Assembly (NCBI GenBank): GCA_003956705.1 | Contig: QZCP01000334.1 | Location: 202,293 to 266,292 of the forward strand | Length of the DNA: 64,000 bases | Direction of reading: 5' to 3' | DNA from: Brevipalpus yothersi | Taxonomy: Eukaryota > Arthropoda > Arachnida > Trombidiformes > Tenuipalpidae | Shown here: positions 20,883-64,000 of the stretch, piece after piece | Numbering within the stretch: the first letter of the stretch is position 1 | Layout of the letters: each line of letters starts with the position of its first letter | Made by a program: the position numbers and the translations under genes | Notes under the pieces: generated by a model | Database searches by the model: none | Seen by the model: the letters and a program-made list of their open reading frames with translations, nothing else | What the model was told of the DNA's origin: nothing

Positions 20883-21486
20883 TCACTGATGGCAGAAATT
20901 CATCATCACGAAGCTAATTGACACACTTTTGAAGCTAATCTGAATACCATGTTCATGACTAGAGGCAACCAAATGAGCTTCAATGTAATCATGAATCTTT
21001 CCAAAAAGAAGAACCCATGAGATGTGATACATCATTCCATAGTGAATATTTTGACTCGTAAGCGCGCACTCAGCGCAGATCGTACTCAAGTTGAAAAACC
21101 TATTAGATCGGCGAAAATAAATCATACTGACAACGAGCGGCCAAACATTCGACCTCATAAGGTGACCAGCAAGGGTCAAAGTGGCCCACGATAAAGTTTC
21201 TATGAAAACAAGATCAAAATAATTTGTACAGATGCAAATGTATTGGGACCAATAAATAATCGCAGGGAAACGCAAAAAGCGATGCAATTGCAATTGTAAA
21301 TGGTATCGTAAAGTCGTGAAATCTGTTGGTGATAAGAAAATCCTCAATATTACAGCATCCATAGGAGAGAGGAGAGATGCACACAACACGCACACCAGTC
21401 AAAATGATAGCCAAAAGAATACGTGCACTGGAGGCTGGAGAAAGGATGAGGATGGCTAGTGAGAGGAAGATTCGCGATGTGATCAT
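20883..21486 (-). pseudogene. Hydrophobic, possibly multi-pass membrane protein remnant
   Basis: Two overlapping minus-strand frames are both strongly hydrophobic. The frame 21486-21214 shows IFLSLAILILSPASSARILL, then AIILTGVRVVCISPL and FTIPFTIAIASLFAFP. The frame 21395-20883 continues with YFDLVFIETLSWATLTLAGH, LVVSMIYFRRSNRFF and a Cys-containing loop. Switching frames near 21220-21240 would join three to five membrane-length segments, as in a chemoreceptor or other multi-pass protein. No signature motif is visible, and hydrophobic frames can arise by chance in AT-rich DNA. Confidence 0.25.
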
Positions 21487-23153
21487 GATTATATCCAGGA
21501 GAGAGTAACAATGGATAAACTAGTGACTAATTTAGATTGATTGCGACTTGTATTTGCCATTAAGCGGGCTAGGCCCGTCGAGAAAAGGCCAACTTGAGAT
21601 GATCTTTATTCTCACGAAGGAGTCGGGAAAGAAGGAGATGAGGAAGAGAGAGAGAAAGTGAAAATGATTCTATCCATCCGATCGATACCCACACACCGAG
21701 CCCACCAGCATCCCATCGAGATGCTATCCTCAATCTCTCTCTCTCCCTCCTCTCCATCCTCATCCTCATCTTGTTAAACTAAGACCAGTGGTAAGCTGTG
21801 TTTAGTCATTCTCAGGAATGATTCTGATAATGATGATTCTTTTCTCGGGATGTCTAGCATCACACAGCCCACAAAAGATATTCATTCATTTGTGTTATTG
21901 CAGCATGCCGCTGGATCACCATCATATTGACCCTCGTGTGCGTGTGTCTGTCTGTCTGATATCTCGAATTTGGGATCTAAATTTGTCGGTCGAAGCCTAC
22001 TTTGGGTGCCTATGAATGTGGATATTTTCCAGGCCAACTTATTAAGATCAGGTCATGTACCAGCGGGAATTACCGTTACTATAATACGCGGTGAAGATTT
22101 ATCTTGAAGCCACTTTCAGGCCGAAGTGTGAGGCGTGCCTTTCCACTGGTCTGTCCACAGGATGCTTCCAGTTCGATCTATTCCAGATCGATTTGTCTAA
22201 TCGAAACAATATATACCAAGACATGTAACCGTGTTAGCATTCGATAAATCATCACTTATCAGATTATTGGTATGCACACCTAATAGCTGTTGGGTAACAA
22301 TAGTGGACATACACAGATGGACTTTTGTATGGCCACATTTGTCAGTTCGGTTGAAGAAAATTTGTTCTCTTTCAAAACCGACAAGATTATAGTAAATTCA
22401 TGGGCCATGACTGTGGTTCATGGTGATAACTTTGATACTTATTGTGAAAGATACAATCTCATACTGTCCCACTCTCATTGTTCATTTTCCAATAATAACA
22501 TGCTTGAATACTTATGTTTATTGTTTGAAGTAATTTATTATTTATATTCATCAAATATTAATATTCTTTATAGTACAATGTGTATGCAAGTATAAATTTG
22601 GCACTTAATTTTTTACTTGCTCCATAATAGAGATGCTTATTCTCTCTCTCTTGCTTTTCGACAAATTATCCATGGATGAGGGCTAATCTCTTCCAGGATT
22701 TTTGGAATTTTTAGAAAAAATTTTAATTTAGAGAAAAAAACAGAGAAAAAAGAAAAAAAAAGAAGACTGTCTTTACAATGGTGACTTGGTGGGTTTTGAG
22801 GAAGAGAGAGAAAAATTTTAGGCATTTAATTTGTTTTGTTTTTCTTCTCTCTGTTAGGAATGAGATCTTTGCTAGGCTTAGCTTTGCTTTGCATAATTTA
22901 TACAAAATTATCAATATTTTTTCTTATATTATTGGACTATTTTTAGTCAATTTTGAATCCATTTCGAAGCCATTTGAGGAGAAGAGGCTTGATGAGAAGA
23001 TGAGAAAACAATTTGGTAGAGTTGAGATGTACAGAGAAGAGAGGAAGAGGAAGAAGAAGAAGAAGAAGAAGAAGAAAGAGATCAATGAGGTGATGATCCA
23101 TATCATTCGACATCCTGGCATTTCTGAGAAGTGGTAGTACTTTATCGCTCTTT
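21487..23153. other. 3' flank of the Dscam-like gene; no recognised gene
   Basis: Short frames only. A (GAA)n run lies at about 23049-23076. The 3' untranslated region of the Dscam-like gene should lie here; apart from the hexamer at 23155-23160, no clear polyadenylation site was singled out. Confidence 0.4.
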
Positions 23154-23154
23154 T

Positions 23155-23160
23155 TTTATT
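23155..23160 (-). promoter_or_regulatory. AATAAA hexamer next to the Dscam-like stop codon
   Basis: On the minus strand the stop TAA is followed after one base by AATAAA. This is a canonical polyadenylation hexamer, but it is so near the stop that the 3' UTR would be only about 20-30 nt if used. It may be chance. Confidence 0.3.
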
Positions 23161-23161
23161 C

Positions 23162-62441
<39,280 letters not shown>

Positions 62442-64000
62442 CTGTGTGGATGAGGATGTGGAGAATAAAATGAGAGGAAGAGGGAGAAATAGAGAGAGAG
62501 AGATACATATTAGTATTAAGCAAAAAAAGAGATCGAATGAAACCAAATTAGATCAGCCAAAGATGAAGTATCATGAGTGAGAATAAGAGGAAGGTTCATT
62601 GAAACGAAAAAAATGGATCCATTCTTTTCTAGTCATCCATATACTTATTGAGCCTCAGGATATAAAATGAATACACAGACACATGAATCGAAAAGAAGAA
62701 AAAGAGAAAATATTGTTACACATTTTGAGTTGGCAAACTGGTGATACAGCAAGTCACCTAGTTAACGATATTGTGTCCAATACATTTGATACTTTAATCA
62801 TCATATCAAATTGGTGTCCGCTTGATTGAATTGGTGAATTGCTGAATTAGTCATCCATTTGGGCAAGTCAAATGTGTCACCATATATGCTACACATGGTA
62901 AACCCTTTTCTCTCTCTCTTTCGCCCGCTGAAACCCTTTTTCCATGGACCTCATTCAAATTTGATCACCTCTCAATCCCGAATATCCAATATAGCACCGT
63001 CAGAATAGAGAGTTTCATACTTAAATGCTTCCCCGCAAAATGGTCTATTGTATGTGCATGTATGGGAAGAGGAGAATATTTTGTTTACCATCAAGCAGCT
63101 TGACATGGGCACCCATCAATTATGGGAACCTTTCTTCCTTTCACTCACGAATTTTGGTCACCAAATTTCTTCACCCACGACACATAAGTTTCAGTCAAAT
63201 GGAGACTGATTTAGTTTTCCCTATGATTATCACCTTAACCATTCTTGGTAATAAACGGAGACAGAAATAATATCAGAACAAGAACTTTGAGAATAATTAC
63301 AGACATACGATTGCCTGAGAGGCTTGGACATTGAATCTATCAATGATATTCGAGGCCATTTATTTCCAAGATCAACTTCATTTTACTGTAAATTTATGTG
63401 AACCCATAATTGTGCCATGAATTGCTGTGTGTATATGAGAGGGAGATATTCGAGAAAGATAGAAAGTGAGTGATACAATGGTAAAGTGTCCCCGATTATG
63501 GTGTATATATTACCGAAATAATCTCACATTCACAGTAACAGTGGCAGTGGCAATGTGTGATCATTGCCGTTATGTTGATATCGAATTGCTGGGTTGAAAA
63601 TAAGAGATGGTTTTTGCCTTAGCACCCAAAATAACCATTCCTGTGGATCATTTTTGAAAGCCCATCCTTTTTGCCACATTACATCTAATCATCATGATCA
63701 TAATTTCTATCCAAGAGTTAGCTGAGTGAGCATAAGTAAGGAAAATATTTTTTCCACCTATTCCAAACCATTTAATTTGGCAAATGAATTTGTGTCGACC
63801 CATGTGGAAACAATGAATAAAGTAGACATCCCAAGCATAATAGTATGTGTCTGTTTGTTTATGCATCAATATTATTGGAAGATAACCGCTGTTCAGAACG
63901 ATGACAGCCAGCATCCGATAAAATTCTCACAATTTTACGATATATATTCAACTGCATACCCTTCAAAATAGCTATCTCAATGAAGTAAATCGATCGCATG
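62442..64000 (-). other. Upstream intron of the Dscam-like gene, to the window edge
   Basis: No Ig2-like exon was recognised in the last 1.56 kb; the only ORFs (63025-63270 plus, 63648-63914 minus) have no Ig motifs. The preceding exon must be beyond 64 kb. Confidence 0.65.

Overview
The window looks like nuclear DNA of an invertebrate animal, most likely an arthropod and plausibly a mite or other chelicerate. It is AT-rich with GT-AG introns, long (GA)n/(CT)n microsatellites, Ty3/gypsy-type pol remnants and a Dscam-family gene. The placement is inference: it rests on the Dscam domain set, the lack of insect-type mutually exclusive exon arrays in the part seen, and the repeat landscape. No rRNA, tRNA, CRISPR or bacterial operon structure was seen.

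Left part (1-19.6 kb): short genes and broken genes with few long microsatellites. From left to right: an unrecognised ORF running off the left edge (1-649, minus); a degraded Ty3/gypsy pol (2245-5233, minus) whose reverse transcriptase has lost its catalytic Asp pair; a degenerate ~130-bp tandem repeat (5689-6150); a frame-broken carotenoid oxygenase relative (6948-7795, plus); an unrecognised two-exon minus-strand gene candidate (8820-9530); a two-finger C2H2 protein (9693-10781, minus); a two-exon basic protein of unknown function (11068-11704, plus); a frame-broken tyrosine kinase fragment (11983-12364, minus) with a 205-bp direct duplication (11681-11885 and 12307-12511); an 80-aa two-exon gene candidate with matching splice phase (13465-14749, minus); and several unrecognised coding-looking pieces up to 19.1 kb.

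Right part (23.1-62.4 kb): one large minus-strand gene of the Dscam family. I followed nine exons whose frames and splice phases all agree. They encode Ig3 to Ig9, then four fibronectin type III domains, one membrane helix and a cytoplasmic tail: about 4.2 kb of coding sequence over 39 kb. Ig1, Ig2 and the signal peptide must lie beyond 64 kb. By motif resemblance the four FN3 domains match canonical Dscam FN3-1, -2, -5 and -6, so FN3-3, FN3-4 and Ig10 appear to be missing. Ig7, the site of a large alternative exon cluster in insects, is a single exon here. The last exon is 2.46 kb and intronless from Ig9 to the stop.

The introns are packed with dinucleotide tracts, most of them with (CT)n on the gene's sense strand, and one carries a complete 138-bp mariner-like MITE flanked by TA. 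Because more than 4 kb of Dscam coding sequence has no frame error, the frame breaks in the left part are probably real pseudogene damage rather than poor sequence.
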